This document shows positions 8,688 to 17,619 of a stretch of 21,572 nt of DNA, in pieces. Both the position numbers and the translations under genes were made by a program. The stretch is from positions 1 to 21,572 of the forward strand of contig NBIV01000978.1 of assembly GCA_003194525.1 (NCBI GenBank), in the 5' to 3' direction. How positions within the stretch are numbered: position 1 is the stretch's first letter; each line of letters begins with the position of its first letter. The notes beneath the pieces were generated by a model. It had not been told where the DNA came from. It did not search any database and was given only the letters and a program-made list of their open reading frames with translations. This DNA is from Gracilariopsis chorda (taxonomy: Eukaryota; Rhodophyta; Florideophyceae; Gracilariales; Gracilariaceae).

Positions 8688-9255
8688 TTGAAGTGCGTGA
8701 CCAACTGTCGCGTGACCATCCCATTCCAAAGATTTCATCAATTCGGTAGGGCCACTGCGGCCAATGAGCTTGTTGCCGGGCGAGTCGCCGCAGAATTTCA
8801 CGACTTATACGGCCGAGTGTTCGAGGCAAAGATAGTTGTGCCGCATTCGGAATGGGTGCCTCCGTCATGTAGCAATGCCTGGCGTGCCACAAAGAAATTC
8901 TTCATCGTAGTTTACCCACCACATGTCGCGAAGCAGACGTTTCGATCTGCATGCCCACTTTACTCGCTTCGGTGATATCGCAGAATGTCAGGTCATGTAC
9001 GACCATCAGACTGATAACTGGAGGGGTTTTGGCTTTGTCACGTTTACATCCGAACTAACATTCCACAAAGTGGTGGATGTAGACCACGAAATCATGCATA
9101 AACACGTCAACGTAAAGCGTGCGGAGCCGAAACAAGCGCTTGACGCACGTCTTGGACGCGAGACAGCAGCTGCTCTACTGCCCTTTTCTTCTACTCATTC
9201 ATCCACCTCTTCATTACATGTATCCTCTCAAAAGCAACAGAGTCATATGTCATGA
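8688..9255 (+). pseudogene. RRM (RNA recognition motif) protein, frame-broken
   Basis: The + strand reads ATKKFFIVVYPPHVAKQTF up to about 8940. It then changes frame and continues HAHFTRFGDIAECQVMYD and WRGFGFVTFTSE, and ends with HKHVNVKRAEPKQ. This is the beta1-to-beta4 order of one RRM of the hnRNP/Musashi/DAZAP kind; RNP1 is RGFGFVTF and intact. RNP2 reads FFIVVY where KIFVGGL is usual. After the domain the frame runs through a Ser-rich tail with TGA stops from 9253. Upstream (8688-8860) a frame with AANELVAGRVAAEFHDL is open but I do not recognise it. One frameshift inside a domain could be a sequencing error; the altered RNP2 argues for decay. Confidence 0.75.
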
Positions 9256-9881
9256 AGTTCGTAGAATTTGGAATCAAATTTTGCTGCTTCTATCCCGTAT
9301 GGGTCCTAAGCATTCGCGATTCCAAATACATCTTCTATCCCGCATGCTATTTCGCCTCTTGCTCACACAACTTTCCAATGGATTTCGCCTTGCTTTGGCG
9401 TCCTGTCATGGAAGGCGGGCTCCAGCTGGACCTCTGTTCAAGCCTTCTCGTGTTGCGGTTCTGGCAAGCTGTCAATTCGTTATCACGTCAGTCAAGTGCC
9501 GTTCTAAGTCGGACAACGTCCCAAACATCTCAAGCTGGTATGAGATTCTTCACACTAGGAATTTCGTACTCTCCAGACCTGCTCAATGCCCATACGACGA
9601 GGTTTACGCAGTTTCCGCTCCACTCAACCCTCCTGCACTTAATCTTACCAACTTCATACCTAGCACAAGAACAGAACGAAAGTTTCATCCATACTCATCT
9701 ATGGAACGATTTGAGGGTTCGAATCGGTAATTATACCGTGCAGTGTATATTTCCTTTTTCAGCCTCGGGACTCAGTGCCCTCTTTTCGGCTGCACAGAGT
9801 TTTGTTGGGCGGGATCACTCTCTTCAATTCTTCTCGTACTTTTGTTCTTTCTATAGAAACATACTATGTTATAACTTGTAG
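9252..9881 (+). CDS. Long open frame after the RRM, function unknown
   Basis: An ATG at 9252 starts 209 open codons. An overlapping frame (9119-9730) is also open for about 200 codons, so at least one is chance. The protein is rich in Phe, Leu and Ser and shows no family I know. It could be a displaced C-terminal tail of the RRM gene (such proteins often have Ser/Tyr/Gly-rich tails) or non-coding sequence poor in stops. The following stretch, 9882-10490, has no gene I can support. Confidence 0.2.
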   Translation: MKFVEFGIKFCCFYPVWVLSIRDSKYIFYPACYFASCSHNFPMDFALLWRPVMEGGLQLDLCSSLLVLRFWQAVNSLSRQSSAVLSRTTSQTSQAGMRFFTLGISYSPDLLNAHTTRFTQFPLHSTLLHLILPTSYLAQEQNESFIHTHLWNDLRVRIGNYTVQCIFPFSASGLSALFSAAQSFVGRDHSLQFFSYFCSFYRNILCYNL

Positions 9882-10490
9882 TTAGTGCAGCGGTTTGTGT
9901 GAAGTGGCGATGTAGTTTGGAAATTTTTGCAGCTTTGGTACATTAGCGAGATCAGGTGCCTTTCGTAAACAATTTTTGCTCCGTACCTGTCATCATGTTC
10001 AGCAAGAACAAATTGTACATCTTAAGTGAAGTCTAGCACAACTATGATAGAAGCATGGGACCGGTGGAAAGCAAATTGAGAAACAACGTGAGGGAGGTTA
10101 AGGAGTCTAACATAACTTCTGCCACAGCAATACGCAGCTGTTCGTTTTTGCAATGTGCGTTCAATGACTCCCAGTACTTTTGAGGTTACGAAAAGATCGG
10201 GTTCCAATACTACGGATGCACCAAGTAGAAAGACAGAAATGCGGGATCACCCTCTTTCCCTTTACGAATCGTGAAAGAGACAGCTACCGCTCTCAGTAAA
10301 ATGCAGCGTGGCATGGAGCTGCAATGAGGATATCGGATTTGCAGCTTCTACCCCTCTGTGCGTAAATTTGTTCACAAACCCCAAATCATAACAATATTAG
10401 TAAGAGTGATGATCGAGTACGAGAACAAACTATTATTAAACCAGGCTTACAATACAACAAAGTCCTCAAAAGCTTCAAACCCCTTCAAAG

Positions 10491-10760
10491 CTATGAGGAG
10501 AACCCATCCTTATGTCGTTGATTTAGCGCGTCAGCAGCGGCTAACATATCATATGCATCGTCGGCCATTTTTTCTGCTCGTCAGGTAGTTCTTTCCATGT
10601 TTTTTCCGTGTTCATGAATACGGACATGAGTTTCTGAGAACAGATCCTACGCACTCTGTACAGTTCTTGCCTTTTACTTGACGTGAGAAGACTCCGAATC
10701 ATTCTTAGAGTTCGCCGCGCTGAAACTGAAAGCAGCGGCTGCGACATAACAAACGATGTA
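10491..10760 (-). CDS. Unrecognised C-terminal gene segment with one homopolymer frameshift
   Basis: The minus strand reads QELYRVRRICSQKLMSVF and EKTWKELPDEQKK. Across a run of six A it changes frame to MADDAYDMLAAADALNQR and HKDGFSS with a TAG at 10491-10493. The two halves make one coherent, charged, helical sequence, and the break sits in a homopolymer, so a consensus error is likely. The LPDEQKK piece recalls an HMG-box third helix, but the domain is not complete enough to claim. It may be a further exon of the gene at 10806-11716, which is on the same strand just upstream. Confidence 0.35.
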
Positions 10761-10805
10761 TCGAAAAGCCTTGAAGGAGGAAGCGACACCAGCCTCAAAG
10801 ACAGC

Positions 10806-11716
10806 CTAATCCTTCTTTCTCTTCGCATGAGTGGGTTTGATATATCGCAGATGCGCTAACAATTCTTCCAAGTTACCGGTTGGACCAGGAATGTTATATT
10901 CCGCGACAGGAGAACAAACCAATAGAGCACCAGGCTCCGGGACCTTTCCCTTCGGTTGTTTGGCGGGACTCTTCACTTCATGCCCCTTATCAAAAGAGTT
11001 TCGATGCGCAGCTTCCTTCGTACGAGTACATGGTGTGGGCATGTTCGGAGTATCTGCCAGAATGGGTGAGAGTAGTGAAAGATTGGAGGCGATCTCAAGC
11101 TGTTCATCCGCGGAAGCGCGTTCTGGCTTTCGATTTAAACGTTGATATTCGTGTTTCAGGCCCATTTGCTGTTACACGAGGCGGTAACGTTATTCCTTTG
11201 TGATCCGCAAAAAAGGGCTGCCAAAGACGCTCGCATGGCTTCAATGGCCACCTTTTGATGTTCGGGAGAGCAACCAAGCTCAACATCTGTGATGGGGGAC
11301 GTGGGCGGCGATTAAGTCCGAAGCGGGGGTGCAACCGGTCTTGGAGGCGGTTGTGGCGAGTGTGGTTTTGGCCGGTCGGTATCAACATAATCAGAGTGAG
11401 AATCATCTGAACCTTCGGAAGGACCGTATGTAATATGAATGATGTGTTTGTGATGAGCAGAATACTGAACCGGACGCGCTTCAACAATGGGCTCGTCGTG
11501 TGGCTCAGCGTGGTTTGGAGGAACGAGTCGTTTTGTTTCATTGAGAACTGAAGTCATTTGATTCATGATTTGATCCATTTGGCTGCGAAGGCGGTCCCTC
11601 CTTTGCAAGGCGTTGGGATTTGAAGGGTCTATAGCAAGCATGTCACATTTGAGATTTTCCCATTGTTGACGAAGATGTTCGCAACGCTCGAAAGCGGCAT
11701 TGACGGCGTCGGACAT
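10806..11716 (-). pseudogene. Unrecognised coiled-coil/Pro-rich protein, broken by one stop and one frameshift
   Basis: An ATG at 11716 opens a 134-codon frame. A charged helical start (AFERCEHLRQQWENLKCDML, then RRDRLRSQMDQIMNQMTSVL) is likely coiled coil. A His/Asp-rich middle and a Pro-rich end PKPHSPQPPPRPVAPPLRT follow, closing with TAA at 11312-11314. The same frame continues beyond the TAA with SPPTSPITDVELGCSPEHQK and AIEAMRASLAALF. After a frame change at about 11166 it reads LKHEYQRLNRKPERASADEQ down to a Lys-rich end HAKRKKD at 10806. The pieces read as one protein of about 300 residues. I do not recognise the family; no enzyme motif is visible. Plus-strand frames opposite (10880-11203) are judged shadows. 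Confidence 0.45.
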
Positions 11717-11897
11717 GGCGACGACGGTAAGTTGCGTTTGGTGTGGAGAGAGGGGGCAGGAGGGAGAAAAAAGGAAGAGGGAGTGCGCTTGTAGAGTGAC
11801 GAGAACAGAAGTGAAGGTCAGTTCCAGAAAGCGGTTCCGGGTCGCGCGGACGAGGTTGCTGTGCTAGCGCGCTCGTCAGCTGTGCATCTTCTTCCAT

Positions 11898-12032
11898 ACA
11901 ACGCGCGTGTGACGTGGCCTGAGGTGCGGTGCAGGCTACTGTTGCGATGCCACCACGTTTCCCGCCACGTGGACAGGTGGGCGCGGTTGCACAACAAAAT
12001 CTCAGCACGTCGCGCTCAACAAAAGAATCTTC
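11898..12032. promoter_or_regulatory. Candidate divergent promoter region
   Basis: The minus-strand coiled-coil gene and the plus-strand PGM2 gene diverge from here. The stretch is GC-rich and holds CCACGTGG, an 8-bp palindrome with an E-box/G-box core (11965-11972), next to CCACGTTT and near GACGTGG. No TATA box is evident. The regulatory role is inferred from layout only. Confidence 0.3.
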
Positions 12033-12128
12033 TTGGAAGATGCATCGAACGCGCAGCTCACCAGCAGCACGCCGTCCGCTGCGCTAGCATCACCACCGCC
12101 GTCTTCACCTTTACCTACCCAGAGCGTC

Positions 12129-14030
12129 ATGGGCAAATCTGAATTCGGTGACCCTCCGTGTCTCTATTCCTCGCCACACCCTCAGCCTGATGAGGCACAG
12201 ACGGAGTTCTACTCCGCGCTCGCCGCCTTCCTTACCGCCGTCTTCACAACCGCCTGTGCCACCGCCCTCTCCCTCGAAATGCGCTGTAGCCACACTTGCA
12301 CAAGAGCGACCCTAGTCCCTCCCGCAATATGCGCACTGGGCCGCGACCGAATCGTCATCGATCCGGATCCGACAACACGTCAACAAGTGAACTAAATGCT
12401 CTCCCACTGCCTATGCTCCCCCGCGGAGCCATCCCGTCTGCCCGTCGCCCTCGACCAAACCCACCGTCTTCGATTTGGTACAGAGGGCTTACACGCAGCC
12501 GTCGGGCCGTCTCAATTGTCTAGTCCTTTCTGCGGCGCAGGCGCTGGCAAGGATCTCCAATCCTATTTCGCGCGTCTTCGTCGTCAGTCATGACACCAAA
12601 ACGGATTCCACAAAGTTTGCGGTGCTCATTGCAGACGTTTTTAGGATCCATGGAGCGCAAAAACAGCTTTTCTCCAGACCGTTTCCCACCCCATGTGTCG
12701 CCTTGGCAGTACGAAGCCTTCAAGCTGCGCTGGGTTTGTGCGTTACAGCCAGTCATAACCCGTCACAGGACAACTGGCTCAAAGTTTTCTGGAGCGACGG
12801 CATTCAAATTCGACCTGATGTGTAGAGAAACCTGTCAAACTCTGCTCACGCCCTTGAAAAACAAGTATGCCATATCTGACCATGATCTACCACCAGTACC
12901 AGATCCCCATCACCAAATTACTGAACAGTACTTTTCGGCGGTTACCACTGCTTTATATAAGCTTCTGCTTGATGTCAGTCCTCCACGCATGGTATAAACC
13001 GCTTGACACGGCATCGGCACCTCGTTAATCGCCGAAATCTTTCGACGCTTTCAACTTCCACGTTCGCACCGGTTGAGGAACAATGTACACCAGACCCAGC
13101 CTTCCCAACGCTACCGTTTCCCAATCCAGAGGAAAAAGGTGCTCTGGACCTTGGCGTTGAAACTTGAAAACGATGCAATGCTCCAATTGTGGTTGCGAAT
13201 GATCCTGATGCCGGTCTCTAGGGGCTGCCAAAATTTCAGCCCATGGGGCGCTGTGTATATTCACCGGTTATGAAATCGCACTGTTGCTGGCTGATCACTT
13301 GACCAAACACATAAACGATGATCTTACGCAATGTGCTGTCGTTGCCAGAACAGCTTCTTTCAATGTTCTCGCCTCTATAGGCAAAACGAAAGGTTTCGTC
13401 TTCAGGGAAGCATTCACGGGACTCACGTAGATCAACAAGGTAACCTTGGACCTTGAAGAAGAGAGAAAGATGCCCATTTTGGCCAATGAAGAAGCATTCG
13501 GGTATAATATCACAAGAAACATCGTTTGTGATAAAGACAGTTTTTTGCTGTGGCCATGATGGCCCAGCTGATAGCCATTATATACGAAAAGGAGAATGCG
13601 ATAGGCGAGCGCATACAAGAGTTGCTTATGGAGTACGGTATTAATTTGTCCAGCAACGGTTATTACCGCTTGACTGACTCTTGAACTAAGGCATCAGAAA
13701 TATTCGACTCGGCCAGGGAAAATGGACTACCCAGTAAACTCTGCAGTGCTGTAGTGAATTCTGTCCGGGATCTGACGTATGGAAGGGAGACAGCTGAACC
13801 AAGTAGCAAAGCTCTCCTACCAGCAGATACCTCTTCACAATCCTTGAATTTTAGGTGCTCGAAGAAAAACAGCGATGACGAAGATTGTACTCTCATTATT
13901 CATTTGCGCGGAAGCGGCACTGGTAAGTTCACTTAGATCTTCACGGGTTTGATTTCAGTGCACCTGGAATTGATCTGGCCAGGACCCCTGCAACGTATCA
14001 TTGTTGAGAAAGGAATGGAAATTTTCTCCC
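12129..14030 (+). pseudogene. PGM2: PGM2-type phosphoglucomutase/phosphohexomutase, decayed
   Basis: Family blocks appear in order along about 1.6 kb but in changing frames. They are LRFGTEGLHAAVG (near 12465), RLNCLVLSAAQALARI, FVVSHDTKTDSTKFAVLIAD, CVTASHNPSQDN (catalytic phosphoserine loop, intact), LKVFWSDGIQIRPD, HGIGTSLIAEIFRRFQLP, PDPAFPTLPFPNPEEKGALD, VVANDPDA, FTGYEIALLLADHLTKHIND, SFNVLASIGKTKGFVF, ANEEAFGYNITRNIVCDKDS, SSNGYYRLTDS and TLIIHLRGSGTG (phosphate-binding loop). The enzyme interconverts hexose 1- and 6-phosphates. Damage: the metal loop DPDADR reads DPDAGL followed by a TAG; GLTW has a TAG for Trp at 13428-13430; two stops lie just before HGIG; more than five frame changes occur. 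A GTAAGT...TTTCAG (13922-13957) after SGT could be a 36-nt intron but is unusually short. The start is unresolved; the ATG at 12129 is the nearest one upstream and is not in frame with the first conserved block. Confidence 0.85.
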
Positions 14031-14236
14031 CAGCATAGCGGAAGATGCTGTCAGTAGCTTTTCCTCAAGCGGAAACTGACGAGACATCACGTGTTTTGTT
14101 GTTTCTCCATCGCACAGAGCCGAAAATCAATACTACACAGAGCTCCGGACTACGAACGAAGAGCACAAAAGTAGATCAGCTGAGCGATTCTTGAATCATG
14201 CCGTACGAGAGGCGGTACGTCAGGTATTGCGCCCAT

Positions 14237-14288
14237 TAGCAAACCATGTTTTACAAAGATGATAGCAAACCATGTTTTACAAAGATGA
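14237..14288. repeat. 26-bp perfect tandem duplication
   Basis: The unit at 14237-14262 (begins TAGCAAACCATG, ends AAAGATGA) is repeated exactly at 14263-14288. It lies in the gap between PGM2 and ValRS, whose 3' ends face each other. It is either a recent slippage event or an assembly/consensus artefact. Confidence 0.9.
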
Positions 14289-14419
14289 CCCGTGTTGGTC
14301 AAAATGGATCCGTCAACGAGACGGAGAGAGGCGCACAACAGATGAATGTAAGTAGTTCGCACGTACTGGCATCAACAGTTCACTGTATCAGGGTGTCGTC
14401 GTAGCCAAGTTGAGAAAGG

Positions 14420-15115
14420 AAGAATCTTTACTCAGTGGTTGTCAACTCCCCTATTTCTGCCAGCTTCTTTATCAGGCTTGTGAGCTGTGAATTCAAACTC
14501 ATCAGCAGATGTCCTAATCTTTGCAAAAACCGTTGGAGGTGCATTGTCTGCAAACCCAGTGGCACTCATCCTCTTTCCTAGGCAGTTGGAGTTTTTACAT
14601 TGACAGACTGCTTTTCAATCCTCTTCAATTCCTTTTCAAAATCGATCATATCAGGCATGGGTATGACGCCCCCGAGATTGTTGCAATGTAAAAATGAAGG
14701 GCATTGCCGCCGAAATCTGTTTCAGTAGCGGATCCTCCCACACCGTCAATGAGTTTAATCGTCAGTTTCTCAGAATTAAATTTGGTCAGAAAAGTAGCAT
14801 CCCCTTCTTGGCATGTACATCCGACGCTGGGACGGCGTCAGTTCGAATTGAGAGATAAAATTGTCGACCATGGTCCACTTGATACTCTGCTCTAGCATTT
14901 CGTATGTAGCGAAACAGAAATTGCATTCTTTCAAAGCGCTCTATAGCCTCTTGCTCAATGCTTCCGCCAGGTGGACATTACGCAATAATTAGTGCCTGCT
15001 TTGGGCTGCCTTCTCACGTGAAGCGATGCCAGATTTCGTTTGTGACATGTAGCATCAACGGATGTACAAAACTAAGACATGTATCCATTACGTAGTGTTG
15101 TTCAGTGCTGGGGTA
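14420..15115 (-). pseudogene. VARS: Valyl-tRNA synthetase C-terminal fragment (organellar/bacterial type)
   Basis: The minus strand reads YVMDTCLSFVHPLMLHVTNE followed by IWHRF, the end of the class Ia anticodon-binding domain. Then come PKQALIIA and CPPGGSIEQEAIERFERMQF, leading into RYIRNARAEYQVDHGR (family pattern IRN-RAEY-V-PG). After this LTIKLIDGVGG and PMPDMIDFEKELKRIEKQ mark the start of the C-terminal coiled-coil arm, and MSATGFADNAPPTVFAKIR its second helix. ValRS charges tRNA-Val. This arm and pattern are typical of bacterial and organellar ValRS. Several stops and frame changes occur (TGA after HRFT, TAG after VNVKTPTA). The catalytic Rossmann domain (HIGH and KMSKS motifs) and editing domain are absent: upstream DNA (15116-16270) does not encode them in any frame I can follow. 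A truncated remnant, therefore, not a gene with errors. Confidence 0.8.
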
Positions 15116-15676
15116 CAGCCCAACAGCGGAAGAGGCAGAAAAGAAACGGTAGATGGAGGAATGCACTCGTACTGGATTTAGTGGACAAGAAGGAGATGTT
15201 AGATTACAAAAAGGGTTAAACGGCGTTATGTGGTGAGTTAGTGCATGGAAATCGAAACTTTGTACAGTTTGGAGAACTTACAATCATCTTTCTTAAGCTC
15301 TGACTGGAACTCATCCTCACAAAGGGAGGAAGTGAACCATCCACTGAAGGCAGACAATTGCTTGCAAGGAACTTTGAGCAAAACATGTCAGTTAAATCTC
15401 TTCGTTGACGTTGTGGATACCGTATTAAGAGTGAACCTTTAACTTTTTGGATTTGTGAGTAGTGCTGCACGTGGTGCGTGAGGGTGATGGAATTAGATTT
15501 TAGAATAGGCAACGAGTACATCGGACGACAAACTTGTGACATGGACGTAAACTTTGGGTGAACATGCGCAGCACATGGTGTGATGTGGGCGGTTAGTTTG
15601 GTAGCGCAAACTGCACGGAAGAGTCTTACAAGGGTGAAGCGCGAGAGACGTTCGAGCGCGGACTAACAGCGTCGAC
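15116..15676 (-). other. Unassigned stretch upstream of the ValRS fragment
   Basis: One minus frame near 15270-15390 reads AFSGWFTSSLCEDEFQSELK and then meets a GTAAGT donor-like site at about 15285-15290, so a small exon is possible. Other frames are open for 60-110 codons without recognisable motifs. I see no ValRS catalytic motifs. Confidence 0.2.
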
Positions 15677-15704
15677 TTGTGCTTGAGAGCTAGACAGCTG
15701 CAAC

Positions 15705-15923
15705 ATGAAGCGATACCGTCCCACTTGGCACGACAGCAGGCTGAAATTCTGCCTACAAAAGCGGGCTGGGAGGCAAAAGCGGTTGGAAGCAAATTCACAA
15801 CTCGCGGCGCGGTCTCTAGGAGGGACGGAAATGAGACTGTATGTGCAAGCAGTGCGCGGTACGCTGCTGCGTACAAGGGTAGCGCTTATGTATTTGATAA
15901 TTTGTATGGCACACAAGCTGTGA
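15705..15923 (+). CDS. Unrecognised 72-codon open frame
   Basis: An ATG at 15705 begins a basic frame (KRYRPTWHDSRLKFCLQKRA) with a hydrophobic end LMYLIICMAHKL. A second frame (15677-15943) is open over the same bases, so coding is uncertain. No family is recognised. Confidence 0.15.
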   Translation: MKRYRPTWHDSRLKFCLQKRAGRQKRLEANSQLAARSLGGTEMRLYVQAVRGTLLRTRVALMYLIICMAHKL

Positions 15924-16082
15924 TGCAATGGCTAAAGGGTTAGACGTCTACCTTTCGTCGCCGGAGAGGGCAACTGCGGACAAGCGCTGTAATCCGCCGT
16001 GACGGCCTGTGACCGCCGCGGCGCTGAAGCGCCAATGAGAGGCGCGCATGGCGGCCGCATCGCACTCGCGTCACGACGCGCC

Positions 16083-16147
16083 GCGCACATGCGCACATGC
16101 GCAGCCGGCGAGCAGCGACCGCAGCAACGCAGCGACCGCAGCAACAG
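16083..16147. repeat. Short GC-rich tandem repeats
   Basis: GCGCACAT occurs twice in a row (16083-16098). A 17-bp unit beginning AGCGACCGCAGCAAC occurs twice (16114-16147, last bases differ). They lie in a very GC-rich segment (about 15945-16160) with no gene I can support. Confidence 0.6.
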
Positions 16148-16271
16148 AGCAGCCCTTCACAGGTGCTCGCCATCGCAGATATCCAAAGCTTCATGCTCAG
16201 CCCAAAAATCAACACCCAAAAATGAAAAGTACCCAAACAACCTCCCGCTTCCGCCCCTTTGAGCGCAGCTG

Positions 16272-17000
16272 TTATCTACCCTCCGTACGTCTCACGAGAG
16301 CTACCGATCGCTTGCCTTGACGCGCAGTTCCAGGCATCACAGAAATGCGCGTAGATCTGCCGGGCATGGAGCTCTGACACGTCGGCTCCGCCTTGCGGTT
16401 CGCCTCGCGTTCCTCCTTGGCGCGTTCCTTGTCGCGAATGCGCGTGTCAATCATCTCTGCCAGCATCGCAAAGACATCCGGCATGGGCTCACCCGCCTTC
16501 CTCATAGCGTTCAAAACGCGACAACGATTGATCACATTGTACAACTTCTGCTTGCGGCGCAAGCTGTACGATGTGATCAATTGTTGTTGCGTATGGTAGC
16601 CGATCGACGCCTTAAACCTCGGCGCGCCTGAAAACTTAAACGTCTTTCCGACTGTGCGGCACCTCTCCAGCAGTCTGTAGTCATTCACACGACGACTGTC
16701 TCCTTTGCAATGATCGCGCAGCGGCACACCGTCCGGAGCACCGGTTCCATGCATGATCCATGAAATACATGTCTACCACAGCCTCCCAGTCATTCAGATA
16801 GGCTTCGTCCACATCCGAGGACGTGGAGCCGTGGCTGCGGGTACGCACGCTATGGAATCAATCTTCGCCACCCTCAAACGCGCTGGGGTTGGATGTGGGC
16901 ATTGTGCGTGCGGACAGACGGCTGCGTTTGCAGGACGTTCCGTCATTGGCGAAGACCGAGGTAGAGAGGGCACGGACGCCAACGTGCCGAGGGCCTGTGG
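16272..17000 (-). pseudogene. Unrecognised basic protein remnant, one stop and one frameshift
   Basis: The upstream part on the minus strand reads MPTSNPSAFEGGED, a TGA, then SHGSTSSDVDEAYLNDWEAV and VDMYFMDHAWNRCSG. Near 16735 the frame changes and continues (ATG at 16754 also available) through VGKTFKFSGAPRFKASIGYH, LRRKQKLYNVINRCRVLNAM and AMLAEMIDTRIRDKERAKEE. The last piece is a strongly charged helix, likely coiled coil. The pieces read as one protein of at least 200 residues. I recognise no family; an uncharacterised mobile-element or host protein are both possible. Frames on the plus strand opposite (16317-16631) are judged shadows. Confidence 0.4.
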
Positions 17001-17340
17001 AGGCCGCTGTTCAGGGGCGTATTGGAGGGTAGGAGCACGCTGAGACGTGCGGCCGGCCGGATGCACAGGCGCCACGGGTGGTATGGGGTTAACTGTCGCG
17101 GGGTAGGGGCTCCATTGCCCGACTGTGGGCAGGACGTGACTCGAGTTAAGCCCTCTCCGTCAGCAAAGGTTAGATTGACGGTGCAGCTGGAGTGAAAGTT
17201 GAAGGTGTCTGTGTGTAAGGAAACGAAGAAAGAAGAATTGTTTGTCAGCAGCTGGCAAAAGGGAGGTAGAAAGGGGTGGGGCGGAGGGATTGGTGAGCCA
17301 TTGAACATACAATAGTTTTGAACATAAGTCTGCACGCCCG
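17001..17340. other. Stretch with no supported gene
   Basis: A minus-strand open frame of 130 codons (16943-17335) is Pro/Ser-rich and has no recognisable motif. It lies between the Pro/Ala-rich C-terminus (17341-17619) and the basic protein remnant. Its start is not an ATG. It could be an exon joining the two, but no splice sites convince me. Confidence 0.25.
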
Positions 17341-17619
17341 TTACTTGAAGTTGAGCAGGTCACCATTGGGGTGGTCATTATGAGAGACACTGGCGGCAGA
17401 TTGCTCGGGCCTGGCGCCGTTTTGTTCGTCAGGTTCTGCGGAGGGTGCTGCGGAGGGTGCTGCGGAGGGTGCTGCGGAGTGTGTGGAGGAGAGAGCGGCG
17501 AACGGAGCTGTAAAGGGTGATGCAGAGGGTGCTGCAGCGGGAGCGGGAGCCGCGGCGGGAGCTGCGGGGGTGCTTTGGAGAAGGCTGATTATTACGTGAA
17601 CCGTGGGGGCCGGGGGGAG
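17341..17619 (-). CDS. Pro/Ala-rich C-terminal coding segment
   Basis: An open minus-strand frame of 92 codons ends with TAA at 17341-17343. It begins in Pro/Ala repeats (TPAAPAAAPAPAAAPSA), passes a perfect APS/A repeat encoded by the 12-bp tandem at 17437-17479, and ends in an ordinary charged tail (EPDEQNGARPEQSAASVSHN, DHPNGDLLNFK). The change from low complexity to an ordinary C-terminus followed by a stop suggests a real protein end. The frame closes upstream at 17620-17622 beside G/C homopolymers where the two repeat copies disagree, so the gene may continue into 17620-18341, where a minus-strand frame of 249 codons is open in this copy. The window start at base 1 cuts this frame, as a circular unit would. 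Function not recognised. Confidence 0.4.
   Translation of the reverse strand, partial: LPPAPTVHVIISLLQSTPAAPAAAPAPAAAPSASPFTAPFAALSSTHSAAPSAAPSAAPSAEPDEQNGARPEQSAASVSHNDHPNGDLLNFK
17437..17479. repeat. 12-bp tandem repeat, 3.5 units
   Basis: TGCGGAGGGTGC is repeated at 17437, 17449 and 17461, with a partial fourth unit from 17473. On the minus strand it adds Ala-Pro-Ser-Ala steps, in frame, to the Pro/Ala-rich protein end. Confidence 0.9.

Noticed and set aside
9705..9735. GGTTCGAATC, resembling a tRNA T-loop
   Set aside because: The T-stem does not pair and no acceptor or anticodon arm fits upstream.
11104..11203. Plus-strand frames opposite the coiled-coil gene (10831-11203)
   Set aside because: The minus-strand pieces link in order to the ATG at 11716, so the plus frames are most likely shadows.
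12033..12395. Plus-strand 120-codon frame as a separate gene
   Set aside because: It starts at TTG, has no recognised motif after the Pro/Ser-rich beginning, and probably overlaps the 5' end of the PGM2 gene; kept only as possible leader.
7226..13430. A changed genetic code reading TGA/TAG as Trp
   Set aside because: Stops also replace Tyr, Glu and Leu, and frameshifts and active-site losses accompany them, so decay explains the data better.
17437..17479. CRISPR array
   Set aside because: The 12-bp units are directly adjacent without spacers and are in a coding frame.
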